Shown: positions 1 through 7,991 of the stretch, piece after piece
How positions within the stretch are numbered: position 1 is the first letter of the stretch
Layout: every line of letters starts with the position of its first letter
Assembly: GCF_030296055.1 (NCBI RefSeq)
Contig: NZ_AP027370.1
Coordinates: forward strand, 1,848,501-1,912,500
DNA from: Hydrogenimonas cancrithermarum
Lineage (GTDB): Bacteria; Campylobacterota; Campylobacteria; Campylobacterales; Hydrogenimonadaceae
Length of the DNA stretch: 64,000 nucleotides
Direction of reading: 5' to 3'
Notes under the pieces: model-generated
What the model was told of the DNA's origin: nothing
What the model saw: only the letters and a program-made list of their open reading frames with translations
The model's database searches: none
Position numbers and translations under genes: made by a program

Positions 1-656
1 AGGTAATCCATGGTTATGTTGAGAATGGTGCCTCTTTCCGTTCTTCCTATGGCGGTAAAGATATCGTCGGAAGAGATTTCCAGATTGGAGATCTTGTCGT
101 TGATCGAGGAAAACGTGACGATATCGCCGAAGAGAAAGGCGGCATAGTCGAGTTCGTGACTCAGGTCCCGCAGAACCCCTCCACCTTTTTGTAAAGAAGC
201 GCTGTAGGAGTCTCTGTAATCTGTTCCTGGGCGCCAGGTTGGAAGGTATTGACCGGTGAGAATGTTGACATAGAGGATCTTTTTGTTTTCGAGTATGGTG
301 CGGAGCGCCTCTATGATGGGATGAAATCTCAGGTTATAGGCGACGAATACACGGTTGTCGTGGATATCGAGAGATCTGTTGCGACAAAAAAGAGGCTTTT
401 CCACAAGGATTCTCTTTCCGTTCACATGGTTCACGACATGTTCGAGTGTATCGTAGTGTTTCGAAGTTTCGTTTGCGATAACGATATAATCGTAGGGATC
501 GAACGTTTCGATATCGTGAATGGACGAAAAACGTTTTCCTTCGAGGTCGATGTTCTGTCTCGAAACGAGATCGATACTTTCGATCTCTTCGAAATCTTTC
601 AGGATTTCGTTGTGACGCCTGCCGATGGAACCGAATCCGACTTGTAGCACCCTCAA
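1..656 (-). CDS. ptmF: Gfo/Idh/MocA-family oxidoreductase, PtmF-like (3' end cut by window)
   Basis: The first codon is TTG, overlapping the TGA stop of ptmE as TTGA; no ATG fits the reading frame. About 218 codons are visible and the C-terminus lies outside the window. The N-terminus has a Rossmann motif GFGSIGRRH (residues 8-16) and later VEKPLF, the Glu-Lys-Pro motif typical of Gfo/Idh/MocA NAD(P)-dependent dehydrogenases. In Campylobacter, PtmF with PtmA is thought to supply the glucosamine phosphate that PtmE turns into a GDP-sugar for legionaminic acid. The position directly after legI-legG-ptmE fits that role. The family is clear from sequence; the PtmF identity rests on gene order. 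Confidence 0.85.
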   Translation of the reverse strand, partial: MRVLQVGFGSIGRRHNEILKDFEEIESIDLVSRQNIDLEGKRFSSIHDIETFDPYDYIVIANETSKHYDTLEHVVNHVNGKRILVEKPLFCRNRSLDIHDNRVFVAYNLRFHPIIEALRTILENKKILYVNILTGQYLPTWRPGTDYRDSYSASLQKGGGVLRDLSHELDYAAFLFGDIVTFSSINDKISNLEISSDDIFTAIGRTERGTILNITMDY

Positions 657-1702
657 CTGAACACCTCGAAATACTCTCTGTTGGCTCTTTCGTACTCCTC
701 CATCTGCCCAATGTCGAGCCAGTATTCCCGAAGGGGGAACGAAATGGCATTTTCACCCCGTTCGATGAGCTTTTCGAAGAGGGTAGGCATGTCGTAATAT
801 TCGTCTTTTGGAATCAAATCGAGATACTCGGGGTTGAGCATGTAGATACCGGCACTGACGAAGAATTTGTGCATCGGCTTCTCCTCGATCGACTTGATGC
901 GTCCATTTTCGATGTGGACCACGCCGTAGGGGACTTGGAAATGGTATTCGCGTACGCACATACTGGCCGCGGCTTCGTTGTCGAGGTGGTACTGGAGCAT
1001 GTTCTCGAAGTTGACGTTGGTGAGCAGGTCACCGTTCATGATGAAAAAAGGCTCTTTGGGCCGCTCTTTGAGCAGGCTCAGTGCTCCGGCTGTCCCCATA
1101 CGCTTGTTCTCCAGAATATATTCGATTTTGACGCCGAAACGGCTTCCATCTCCGAAGTAGTCACGTATGATATCGGCCTTGTAGTTGACGCACATCACGA
1201 TATCGGTAAAACCATGTGCGGCGAATCGCTCCACGATGGTCTGCAAGATCGGCTTGCCACCGACATGAAGCATCGGTTTGGGGGTCGTTTCGGTCAGTGG
1301 GCGTAGGCGTGTTCCAAGGCCACCGACCATGAGAACGACTTTGTTTGGATACTTTTTGGGCTTGAGCAGTTCGTCGAGCATCGCGATGCCGACGACGCGT
1401 CCTTCATTGTCGAGGATCGGGACCTGATAGATTTTTTTGGTCGTACAGATGTTGATGATGGAGTCTTTGCTCTCGTCTACGGAGACGACGGTCGGCTCCG
1501 TAAAGTAGACCCCTTCGATGGAGTTTTCGATGGATTTTCCGTTGAGGATGGCCCTTCGGATATCTCCATCCGTAATGGTTCCCAGCAGATGGTTGCGCTC
1601 ATCCACGACGAGTGCTATCTTTACGGCACCGCTGTCGATGATGCCGAGCGCCTCTTTGATGGACGCTTTGGGCGAGAGTTTGATGGCATCGATTTTTTTC
1701 AT
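653..1702 (-). CDS. ptmE: CBS-domain sugar-1-phosphate nucleotidyltransferase (GlcN-1-P guanylyltransferase, PtmE)
   Basis: The 349-residue protein has two N-terminal CBS motifs (about residues 1-115) fused to a nucleotidyltransferase domain. The signature GGLGTRLRP sits at 127-135, PKPM at 141-144 and VGGKP at 147-151. A NGDLL segment later supplies the metal-binding Asp. This CBS plus transferase fusion is the architecture of Campylobacter PtmE, which makes GDP-glucosamine at the entry to the GDP-linked legionaminic-acid route. It starts inside the legG stop (ATGA) and ends inside the TTG start of ptmF, so translation is probably coupled. The exact donor nucleotide is inferred from the family. 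Confidence 0.9.
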   Translation of the reverse strand: MKKIDAIKLSPKASIKEALGIIDSGAVKIALVVDERNHLLGTITDGDIRRAILNGKSIENSIEGVYFTEPTVVSVDESKDSIINICTTKKIYQVPILDNEGRVVGIAMLDELLKPKKYPNKVVLMVGGLGTRLRPLTETTPKPMLHVGGKPILQTIVERFAAHGFTDIVMCVNYKADIIRDYFGDGSRFGVKIEYILENKRMGTAGALSLLKERPKEPFFIMNGDLLTNVNFENMLQYHLDNEAAASMCVREYHFQVPYGVVHIENGRIKSIEEKPMHKFFVSAGIYMLNPEYLDLIPKDEYYDMPTLFEKLIERGENAISFPLREYWLDIGQMEEYERANREYFEVFS

Positions 1703-2856
1703 ATTTCGCTCTTTATGTCGTAAAATGATTTGACGGTCGAGAATTCCGTATTCTCGAGAATTCGTACGATCTTTTCGGCGCTGTCACCGCTGCCGTAAAC
1801 GTTCGTCACATCTTCACAGTGTCGAATGAACGCTTTCGACAATGCCCGGTCGATGGCTTTTCCCACCTCTTCCACACTGCAGTCGATCGTGTTGGTACTT
1901 CGCAACCGCCCTTTCTGCCGGTCGCCGATGTTGACGACCGGTTTGCGGAAGCTGGCGGCTTCGATGATGCCGCTGGAGGTGTTGCCTATCAGCAGGTCGG
2001 CATACTTCATCGCCGCGAGATAGCGCTTCTGGCCGAGGTTTTTGACCACTTTGAAGCGTTTTGGGTCTTTGCGGCAGAACGCTTCGATCGCTTCGTTGAC
2101 GATGTGCCCGCCCTCGTCGGCGTTGGCGTAGGTGAAAAGGGTCGACAGTCCGCTGTGTTCCAGTTGCTTCAGGATCGTTTCGATATCCTTTTTCGTATCG
2201 CCGGGGGAGAGGGTGACGGGGTGGTAGGTGAACAGAGCGGTTCGCGGGCCGAAGTGCCACTCGAGTGAAGCTTCCAGCTCCTCTTTCGAGGGCAGAGGCA
2301 TCGAGAGGATGTTGTCGATGCCCGGCGCACCGACGGTGAAGACGCGTGAAGGCTCCTCCCCCATCTGGATGATACGCCGCCGATAGGTTTCGGTCGCGGC
2401 GAAGTGCAGATGGCTCATCTTCGTGATCGCATGGCGGATCTGTTCGTCGACGGCCCCTTCGGTCGTTTCGCCTCCGTGGATGTGCCCGATGGGTATGTTC
2501 ATCAGCAAAGCGGCCGTCGCGGCGGCGAGGGTTTCGTAACGGTCGCCGAGCAGCAGCACGATGTCGGGCTTCAGCCGCCGGTAGGCATCTGACAGAAGCA
2601 GCGTCGCCATCCCCGTCGATTTCGCGACGGAGGATTTCGTATCGGCGCACAACAGGTTTTCGATCGTTTCGTCGACCCTGAAGCCGTCCTCTTCGATCTG
2701 GCGGATCGTCAGGCCGAATTGCGGTGCGAGGTGCATCGTCGTCGCGATCAGCTGAAGTTCGAGCCGATACGACGCTTCGATCTTTTTCATGATGGGGTAG
2801 AAGAGTCCGTATTCTGCCCGTGTTCCGGTGACGATACACACTCTACGTCTATTCAT
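1699..2856 (-). CDS. legG: Hydrolysing NDP-N-acetylamino-sugar 2-epimerase (LegG/NeuC family)
   Basis: The 385-residue protein shows the NeuC/WecB fold signatures: TGTRAEYG at 10-17, GDRYE at 104-108, HIHGGE at 125-130 and the following TEGAVDEQIRHAITK segment. These enzymes remove the nucleotide and invert C2 of the diacetamido sugar, giving the 6-deoxy-mannosamine derivative used by LegI. It overlaps legI upstream and ptmE downstream, each by four bases (ATGA). GDP as leaving group is inferred from the legB/ptmE context, because UDP-specific homologs share the motifs. Confidence 0.92.
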   Translation of the reverse strand: MNRRRVCIVTGTRAEYGLFYPIMKKIEASYRLELQLIATTMHLAPQFGLTIRQIEEDGFRVDETIENLLCADTKSSVAKSTGMATLLLSDAYRRLKPDIVLLLGDRYETLAAATAALLMNIPIGHIHGGETTEGAVDEQIRHAITKMSHLHFAATETYRRRIIQMGEEPSRVFTVGAPGIDNILSMPLPSKEELEASLEWHFGPRTALFTYHPVTLSPGDTKKDIETILKQLEHSGLSTLFTYANADEGGHIVNEAIEAFCRKDPKRFKVVKNLGQKRYLAAMKYADLLIGNTSSGIIEAASFRKPVVNIGDRQKGRLRSTNTIDCSVEEVGKAIDRALSKAFIRHCEDVTNVYGSGDSAEKIVRILENTEFSTVKSFYDIKSEI

Positions 2857-3851
2857 ATCGGCTCGTCCGTTTCATACGTTTTTTGGGCGGTTGTCCCGAT
2901 GATTTCATCCCATCGCATGGGACTCATGCCGTTACCGGGACGTTTGATGGTCAGATTCTCTTCCGTGAAACGCTCTCCCTTCGCGATCGGCCTTGCCGCG
3001 ACGATCGACTTTCTGGCGACTTCCATATTCGGTTTTTCGCTGGGGCTCGGCTTTTTGATCCCCGTGCCAAGCGCCTTTTCGATGTTGCGAATCGCTTCGA
3101 CCATCGCACCGAGTTCATGGGGTTCCAGAGAGGCTTTGTGGTCGGGTCCTTCCATCGTTTTGTCGAGAGTGAAGTGTTTTTCGATCACCTTCGCTCCCAT
3201 GGCGACGGCGGCGATATCGACTTCGATGCCGAGGGTATGGTCACTGTAGCCGACATCGCATTGGAAGGTGCAGGCGATGGTCTGCATGGCTTTGAGGTTG
3301 ACATCCTCCATCGGGGTCGGATACATCGTATTGGCATGCAGAATCGTAATTTTCTCTTTCGGGGTGCCGGCAGATGTAAGGATGTCGAGTGCATCTTCGA
3401 TTTCGCCGATATCGGCCATCCCCGTCGAGAGAATGACCCGTTTGCCCAGAGAGCCGATATGGCGCAGATAGGGAAGATTGGTGATCTCTCCGCTAGGGAT
3501 CTTGAAGATTTCGAGGCCGAGGCCATGAAGGAGTTCTATGCTGTCGTGATCGAACGGTGTCGAGAGGAACATGATCTCTTTTTCTTGGCAATAGGCGATC
3601 AGCTCCTTGTGGGTGTCGACATCGAGTTCGAGCTTTTTTATCATTTCGTACTGCGATTCGGACGCGTCGGTCGTCTCCTGCTGGTAAGCCGCTTTTTTCG
3701 CCGCCCTGGAGACCAGTTTCCGGGCTTTGAAGGTTTGAAACTTCACGGCATCGGCACCTGCACCGGCTGCGACGTCGATCAGCTTTTTTGCCAGTTCGAC
3801 CGAACCGTTGTGGTTGACTCCCGCTTCGGCGATGATGAAGACTCTATCCAT
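2853..3851 (-). CDS. legI: N,N'-diacetyllegionaminate synthase (NeuB family)
   Basis: I chose the ATG at 3851: it has an AAGG ribosome site about 8 bases upstream, overlaps the end of legH and starts the protein at MDRVFIIAEAG, where family members begin. The 332-residue protein has AEAGVNHNGS, DAVKFQTF and GYSDHTLG of the NeuB TIM barrel, and a C-terminal SAF/antifreeze-like domain beginning near KSIVAARPIAKGE. It condenses phosphoenolpyruvate with the 2-epimerised sugar to make the nine-carbon acid. A sialate or pseudaminate synthase would look similar; the LegB/LegC/LegG/PtmE neighbours favour legionaminate. Confidence 0.93.
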   Translation of the reverse strand: MDRVFIIAEAGVNHNGSVELAKKLIDVAAGAGADAVKFQTFKARKLVSRAAKKAAYQQETTDASESQYEMIKKLELDVDTHKELIAYCQEKEIMFLSTPFDHDSIELLHGLGLEIFKIPSGEITNLPYLRHIGSLGKRVILSTGMADIGEIEDALDILTSAGTPKEKITILHANTMYPTPMEDVNLKAMQTIACTFQCDVGYSDHTLGIEVDIAAVAMGAKVIEKHFTLDKTMEGPDHKASLEPHELGAMVEAIRNIEKALGTGIKKPSPSEKPNMEVARKSIVAARPIAKGERFTEENLTIKRPGNGMSPMRWDEIIGTTAQKTYETDEPI

Positions 3852-4440
3852 TGTCATGACCTTTGAAGAGTGTGCCCGCTTTGATGAAATCGAAGGGCTT
3901 CGTTTCGACATACTCTTTGCTTACCGCGTTGCTTCCGATGAACGTTCCGATTCTCACCAGCGTACCGCCGTTGAGAATCGCGCCTGTCGAAATATGGCAG
4001 TGTGCCTCGACAGTCGCGTCGTGTTCGACGAGGGCTTTGGAGTTGACGATGCAGTTTTCCCCTATCATGGCTCCCGCGTTGATCAGTGCATGGTGCATGA
4101 CGACGCTTCCTCTGCCGATTTCGGCATGTGGCGAGACATAGGCCAGCGGAGAGACAACGGTCGCGATGTTGTCGGTATGTCGTTCGATCCGCTCGAAAAT
4201 TTCGATCCGGATCTTTGGCGATGCGATCTGCCCCACCGTGACGAGAAAATGGTACCCCTCGGCAGCCAGCTTTGGAATGTCGCTGTCCGTTCCGACAATC
4301 TCGTAGCCAAGAACCGTTTCACCGACCATTTCGGGGCGGTCGAGAATGCCGGCGATCGTGTAGGTGCCCTCTTTTTCGACCACATCGATGACGGCTTTGC
4401 AATGCCCCCCGCCGCCTGCGAGGATCAGTTTTTCGTTCAC
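3844..4440 (-). CDS. legH: Sugar N-acetyltransferase with left-handed beta helix (LegH/PglD/NeuD family)
   Basis: The start is GTG at 4440, forming GTGA with the legC stop; a longer frame running on to 5151 lies across legC and is not real. The 198-residue product has the Rossmann-like N-terminal motif GGGGHCKAVID (9-19) and hexapeptide repeats (HAEIGRGSVV, NAGAMIGENC, EHDATVEAHCHI) that form the acetyl-CoA-binding helix. The EHD motif carries the expected catalytic histidine. It should acetylate the 4-amino group made by LegC. A six-base G run sits in the GGGG loop, too short for typical slippage. Confidence 0.9.
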   Translation of the reverse strand: MNEKLILAGGGGHCKAVIDVVEKEGTYTIAGILDRPEMVGETVLGYEIVGTDSDIPKLAAEGYHFLVTVGQIASPKIRIEIFERIERHTDNIATVVSPLAYVSPHAEIGRGSVVMHHALINAGAMIGENCIVNSKALVEHDATVEAHCHISTGAILNGGTLVRIGTFIGSNAVSKEYVETKPFDFIKAGTLFKGHDNG

Positions 4441-5582
4441 GGACGTACTCCACTGGGAATGTTGACGACCCGCTCTTCGAGCCACTGGGCATTTTCGAGC
4501 GGTGCGCACTGCGCCTCTTCGAACATGGCGAGCCGGTTCATCAGGCGCCAGATAGGCCGCGTCATGACGCCGGCGTCGTTGCTCTCTTTCAAAAAAGCGT
4601 CTCTCGCGTCGCTGTTTTCGAGCACGACGGCGTTGAGCCAATAGTTGCTTTTCGCGTTTTCCGGTTCGCCGACGAATGCGATTTCCGGTTTTTGGGAAAA
4701 GTGTTTCCGGTAGGTTTCCGCCGTTTGACGCTTGTTGGCAAGGATCTCCTCGAGTTTCTCCATCTGTGCGCAGCCGAGCGCCGCGTTGAGATTGGGGAGG
4801 CGGTAGTTGTAGCCGATTTCGTCGTGGATGTATTCGTACGGATGCGGCACCTTGGCAGTGGTGGTGATATGTTTGGCCCGTCTGGCCAGCGCTTCGTCGT
4901 CGGTGACGATCATGCCACCGCCGCCGGTCGTGATGGTTTTGTTGCCGTTGAAGCTGAAAGCGGCGATTGTGCCGAAGGTGCCGGTATGACGCCCTTTGTA
5001 CCAGCTTCCAAGGCTTTCGGCCGCATCTTCGACAAGAGGGATACGGTAGCGTTCGCAGATTTCGGCGATAAGATCGATACGGCAGGGATGGCCAAAGGTG
5101 TGCATCGGTACGACGGCACCGATCTTTTTGCCCGTCGTTTTGTTGACGCAACTGCCGTTTCGCATCGTCGTATGCTCTTTCAAAAACGCTTCGAGACTTT
5201 CAGGACTCAAACCCATCGTCTCTCTGTCGACATCGACAAAGAGGGGTTTGGCGTTACAGTAGCTGATGGCGTTACATGTGGCGATGAATGTCAGTGGCTG
5301 GGTGATCACTTCGCACCGCTCGTCGACACCGACAAGTTTGAGGGCGACATGCAGTGCCGCCGTGCCGTTGACAGTGGCGACGGCATACTTGGCTCCTGTA
5401 AATTCGGCGACCATCGCTTCGAACCGGTCGACGAATTTTCCGACACTGGAGACGAAAGTCGAGTCGATACACTCGTTTAGATACGCTTTTTCATTGCCCA
5501 GAAAAACCGGGGCATGCAACGGGATGAAGTCGTTCGTATCGTAAAGCGAGCGAATGAATTCGATGGTGTCTCGATACTTCAT
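4437..5582 (-). CDS. legC: PLP-dependent sugar 4-aminotransferase (LegC)
   Basis: This 381-residue DegT/DnrJ/EryC1/StrS aminotransferase has the PLP-ring Asp at D186 (VEDAAES) and Schiff-base lysine K215 in SFNGNKTITTGGGG. The N-terminal segment with FVSSVGKFVDRFE resembles LegC-type enzymes, and the length matches them. It transfers an amino group from glutamate to the 4-keto sugar produced by LegB. It starts three bases after legB stops and overlaps legH by GTGA. I am sure of the class; the substrate is inferred from the operon. Confidence 0.92.
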   Translation of the reverse strand: MKYRDTIEFIRSLYDTNDFIPLHAPVFLGNEKAYLNECIDSTFVSSVGKFVDRFEAMVAEFTGAKYAVATVNGTAALHVALKLVGVDERCEVITQPLTFIATCNAISYCNAKPLFVDVDRETMGLSPESLEAFLKEHTTMRNGSCVNKTTGKKIGAVVPMHTFGHPCRIDLIAEICERYRIPLVEDAAESLGSWYKGRHTGTFGTIAAFSFNGNKTITTGGGGMIVTDDEALARRAKHITTTAKVPHPYEYIHDEIGYNYRLPNLNAALGCAQMEKLEEILANKRQTAETYRKHFSQKPEIAFVGEPENAKSNYWLNAVVLENSDARDAFLKESNDAGVMTRPIWRLMNRLAMFEEAQCAPLENAQWLEERVVNIPSGVRP

Positions 5583-5585
5583 CGA

Positions 5586-6776
5586 TCACATCTTCTCATC
5601 GAGATATTTTCCCGTCTCTTTATGCCCGAAATCGGGAATCATTCTGAAAAAGAGTTCGACGATCTGCTCTTTGGTCCAGCGGCCCGCTTTGCGGTAGCTT
5701 TTGATCGTCTCTTCGAATTCGTTCAGCAGGGCATCGTCATAGATGGGGTCGTTTTTGATGATACCGAGATTTTCAAAGCGCTCCATGTCGAGGACTTCCT
5801 TGTCGGTGAAAAACTCTTCGAAATCTTTTTCACCCGTCGTGTCGCTTTTGGTGAAGAGGCAGGGCCATTTGCCTTGGTCCGGAAGTATTTTCGCCAGCTC
5901 TCTGGCTTCATCTTCACTCTTGCAGAGGTAGGGTTCGTACCCCAGATTCTCGAGGTATTTGACGGCGATGTCGGCAAAGGAGATCAGATGGAGCGCTTCG
6001 GAGAGTTTCGGAAAGAAGATATCGCGGTTTTCGCCGAAGATGCAGCTCATCAGGCAGAGTTCTCCCGATTCTTGAGGGGTGACGAAATAGCGTTTGATAT
6101 CGTTGGGGGCGACGATGGGCTGGCGTTTGGCGATACGCTGGTTGAAGCCGTGCAAAAGGGACCCGTCTGAAAATGCGACATTGGCGAACCGTGCCGTGGA
6201 GATCTGTATCTCGAGGCTTCGGCGCATCAGGAACATCTCCATGATCCGCTTGCTCGCACCCATCATGTTGACCGGATTGGCCGCCTTGTCGGTCGAGACA
6301 CAGAAATACTTTTTCGTCCCCTTTTCGATCGACTGGCGAAGCGTCTTGTCGGTGTTGAAGATATTGACGTCGATCATGCGCATCAACGTATAGGGATCTT
6401 TTTCGCTACGGACATGTTTGAGGGCCGAGAGATTGAGCACGTAGTCGTATGCACCGTCGGACCGGATGAAGGCGTCGTAGATGTCGGAGCCGATATCGAG
6501 GGCGAAGGTTTTGAACTCGCCATCGATATAGCCCAGAGAACTGCGGATATCCCGAACGAGCTCGACCATGTTGTTTTCGCTGATGTCGACGACATGCAGC
6601 TTTTTCGGATTTCGTTTGAAGATCTCTTTGGTTACGGCCTGGCCGATCGAACCGGCTCCGCCGATGACGAGAAACGAGGAGGAAGAGACGATCTCCTTCA
6701 GCTCCTTTTCGTGCGTTTTTATATCATCCGAAAAGAGCGCTTTGTCCCGCCCGATCAAATGTAGTATGTTATTCAT
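5586..6776 (-). CDS. legB: NDP-GlcNAc 4,6-dehydratase (LegB, SDR/CapD-type)
   Basis: First gene of the operon, 396 residues. GGAGSIG (39-45) binds NAD. STD (161-163) and the segment MMGASKR (171-177) form the active site. The usual YxxxK tyrosine is replaced by methionine (M172, K176), as in the WbpM/PglF/LegB group of 4,6-dehydratases. It would convert GDP-GlcNAc to the 4-keto-6-deoxy sugar. The 217-base AT-rich gap upstream separates it from a divergent operon and contains a TATATA-like -10 for this strand near 6788-6795. Confidence 0.9.
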   Translation of the reverse strand: MNNILHLIGRDKALFSDDIKTHEKELKEIVSSSSFLVIGGAGSIGQAVTKEIFKRNPKKLHVVDISENNMVELVRDIRSSLGYIDGEFKTFALDIGSDIYDAFIRSDGAYDYVLNLSALKHVRSEKDPYTLMRMIDVNIFNTDKTLRQSIEKGTKKYFCVSTDKAANPVNMMGASKRIMEMFLMRRSLEIQISTARFANVAFSDGSLLHGFNQRIAKRQPIVAPNDIKRYFVTPQESGELCLMSCIFGENRDIFFPKLSEALHLISFADIAVKYLENLGYEPYLCKSEDEARELAKILPDQGKWPCLFTKSDTTGEKDFEEFFTDKEVLDMERFENLGIIKNDPIYDDALLNEFEETIKSYRKAGRWTKEQIVELFFRMIPDFGHKETGKYLDEKM

Positions 6777-6785
6777 CGGTTACAA

Positions 6786-6800
6786 CTTTTATATAGGGTT
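6786..6800 (-). promoter_or_regulatory. Possible -10 region for the legionaminic operon
   Basis: On the minus strand the AT-rich stretch reads CCTATATAAAAG, about 15 bases before the legB ATG. No convincing -35 is seen, which is common for Campylobacterota sigma-70 promoters. Assigned by eye. Confidence 0.35.
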
Positions 6801-6934
6801 TAAAATATGTTACGAGTGTATCGTATGCTTTCGATTGCATGTTTTTTGTCCAAATCCACTTTTCAATGACCGTTATTTTAACGAAATTAAGATTAAACAA
6901 AATCTATATAAATTTCATTTTATTTAAATAATTA

Positions 6935-6940
6935 TATAAT
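6935..6940 (+). promoter_or_regulatory. -10 element (TATAAT) for the ACP/ligase operon
   Basis: A perfect TATAAT lies 54 bases before the TTG start of the acyl carrier protein, in the divergent gap shared with legB. The following bases hold an imperfect inverted pair (AATTGT at 6938-6943 and ACAATT at 6958-6963) that could be an operator, but this is speculative. Confidence 0.5.
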
Positions 6941-6993
6941 TGTCGCAATCTATGTGCACAATTAAATCAAAAAATTAATAAAAGGCTTATGCA

Positions 6994-7287
6994 TTGAAGG
7001 AAAAAATCGAGAAAATCATCGTCGAAGCCTTGGAGGACATCAACGACGAGTTGGAAAACGAAAGTTTGGAAAGTCCCACATCCGAAACGAAACTGTTCGG
7101 AGAGGGCGGCGCACTCGACAGTCTGGCATTGGTTTCGGTCATCACCGATATCGAAGAGGCGGTGCACGATGCGTTCGACAAACACATTACGATCGCCGAT
7201 GAAAAAGCGATGAGCATGAAACATTCACCTTTCAGTACGGTCGGTACGCTTACCGCCTACGTCGAATCTCTTCTGGCCGCGTCCTGA
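6994..7287 (+). CDS. Acyl carrier protein
   Basis: The start is TTG at 6994, with AAAAGG at 6980-6985 as ribosome site; the nearby ATG at 6989 is out of frame and meets a stop at once. The 97-residue acidic protein has the phosphopantetheine attachment serine S43 in GGALDSLALV. It is longer and more divergent than the fatty-acid AcpP, so a dedicated carrier is likely. It heads an operon with a ketoreductase, an AMP-forming ligase and a GNAT transferase, which suggests it holds an acyl group destined for a sugar or protein. That role is inferred. Confidence 0.87.
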   Translation: MKEKIEKIIVEALEDINDELENESLESPTSETKLFGEGGALDSLALVSVITDIEEAVHDAFDKHITIADEKAMSMKHSPFSTVGTLTAYVESLLAAS

Positions 7288-7289
7288 AC

Positions 7290-7991
7290 ATGAAAAACGA
7301 AATCATGCTCATCACCGGTACGAGAAAAGGTATCGGCCGTTATTTGGCGGAGTATTATCTGGATAGAGGGTTTACGGTTATCGGGTGCAGCCGCGGAGAG
7401 AGTACCATAGAGAATGAAAACTATCGTCACCACCGGTTGAATGTCGCCGACGAGGAGAGCGTCGTCGATATGGTCAGGGGCATCCGCAAAGAGTTCGGGC
7501 GTATCGATGTATTGTTGAACAATGCGGGTGCGGCGTCGATGAACCATTTCGTCATAACGCCTTACAAAACCGCCAAAGAGATGATGGAGACGAACTATTA
7601 CGGAACGTTTCTCTTCTCCAGGGAAGTCTCCAAGGTGATGCTCAAGAAGAAGTATGGCCGTATCGTCAACTTCGTCAGCATCGCGGCACCGTTGCAGGTG
7701 GAAGGAGAAGCGGCATATGCGGCCAGCAAGGCGGCGGTCGAAAATTTGACGAAAGTGGTGGCGAGAGAGGTCGCCGAATACGGTATTACCGTCAATGCAC
7801 TGGGTGCGACGCCCATTTGGACCGACATGATCCGCAACGTTCCCAAAGAGAAGGTCGATGCACTGCTTGAGCGGCAGGCGATCAACCGACTGGGGGAGAT
7901 GCGGGACGTTTCCCAGCTTTGCGATTTTCTCATCGATGAAAAGAGCGACTTCATCACGGGGCAGGTTATCTATCTGGGGGGCGTGAGTTGA
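7290..7991 (+). CDS. FabG-like SDR reductase (3-oxoacyl-ACP reductase family)
   Basis: This 233-residue classical short-chain dehydrogenase starts two bases after the ACP stop. It has the cofactor motif TGTRKGIG (9-16), NNAG (77-80) and the catalytic set S130, Y143, K147 (AAYAASKAAV). The N-terminal TR/SR pattern would suit NADPH. Next to an ACP and a ligase it may reduce an ACP-bound 3-oxoacyl group to 3-hydroxyacyl, but reduction of a sugar keto group cannot be excluded. A six-base G run lies near its end. Confidence 0.83.
   Translation: MKNEIMLITGTRKGIGRYLAEYYLDRGFTVIGCSRGESTIENENYRHHRLNVADEESVVDMVRGIRKEFGRIDVLLNNAGAASMNHFVITPYKTAKEMMETNYYGTFLFSREVSKVMLKKKYGRIVNFVSIAAPLQVEGEAAYAASKAAVENLTKVVAREVAEYGITVNALGATPIWTDMIRNVPKEKVDALLERQAINRLGEMRDVSQLCDFLIDEKSDFITGQVIYLGGVS

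Noticed and set aside
4399-4412. C6/G6 run at the legH start as a phase-variation tract
   Set aside because: Six bases is shorter than the tracts known to slip in Campylobacter (usually eight or more), and the run encodes conserved glycines.
3844-5151. 435-codon version of the acetyltransferase
   Set aside because: The first 237 codons run across legC in another frame; GTG at 4440 coupled to the legC stop gives a normal-sized protein.
4692-5480. 262-codon plus-strand frame opposite legC
   Set aside because: It is the antisense shadow of a well-supported aminotransferase; no ribosome site and a composition typical of a complementary frame.
7972-7984. G6 run at the reductase-ligase junction as a switch
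   Set aside because: Too short for confident slippage and it also serves as the ribosome site of the ligase gene.
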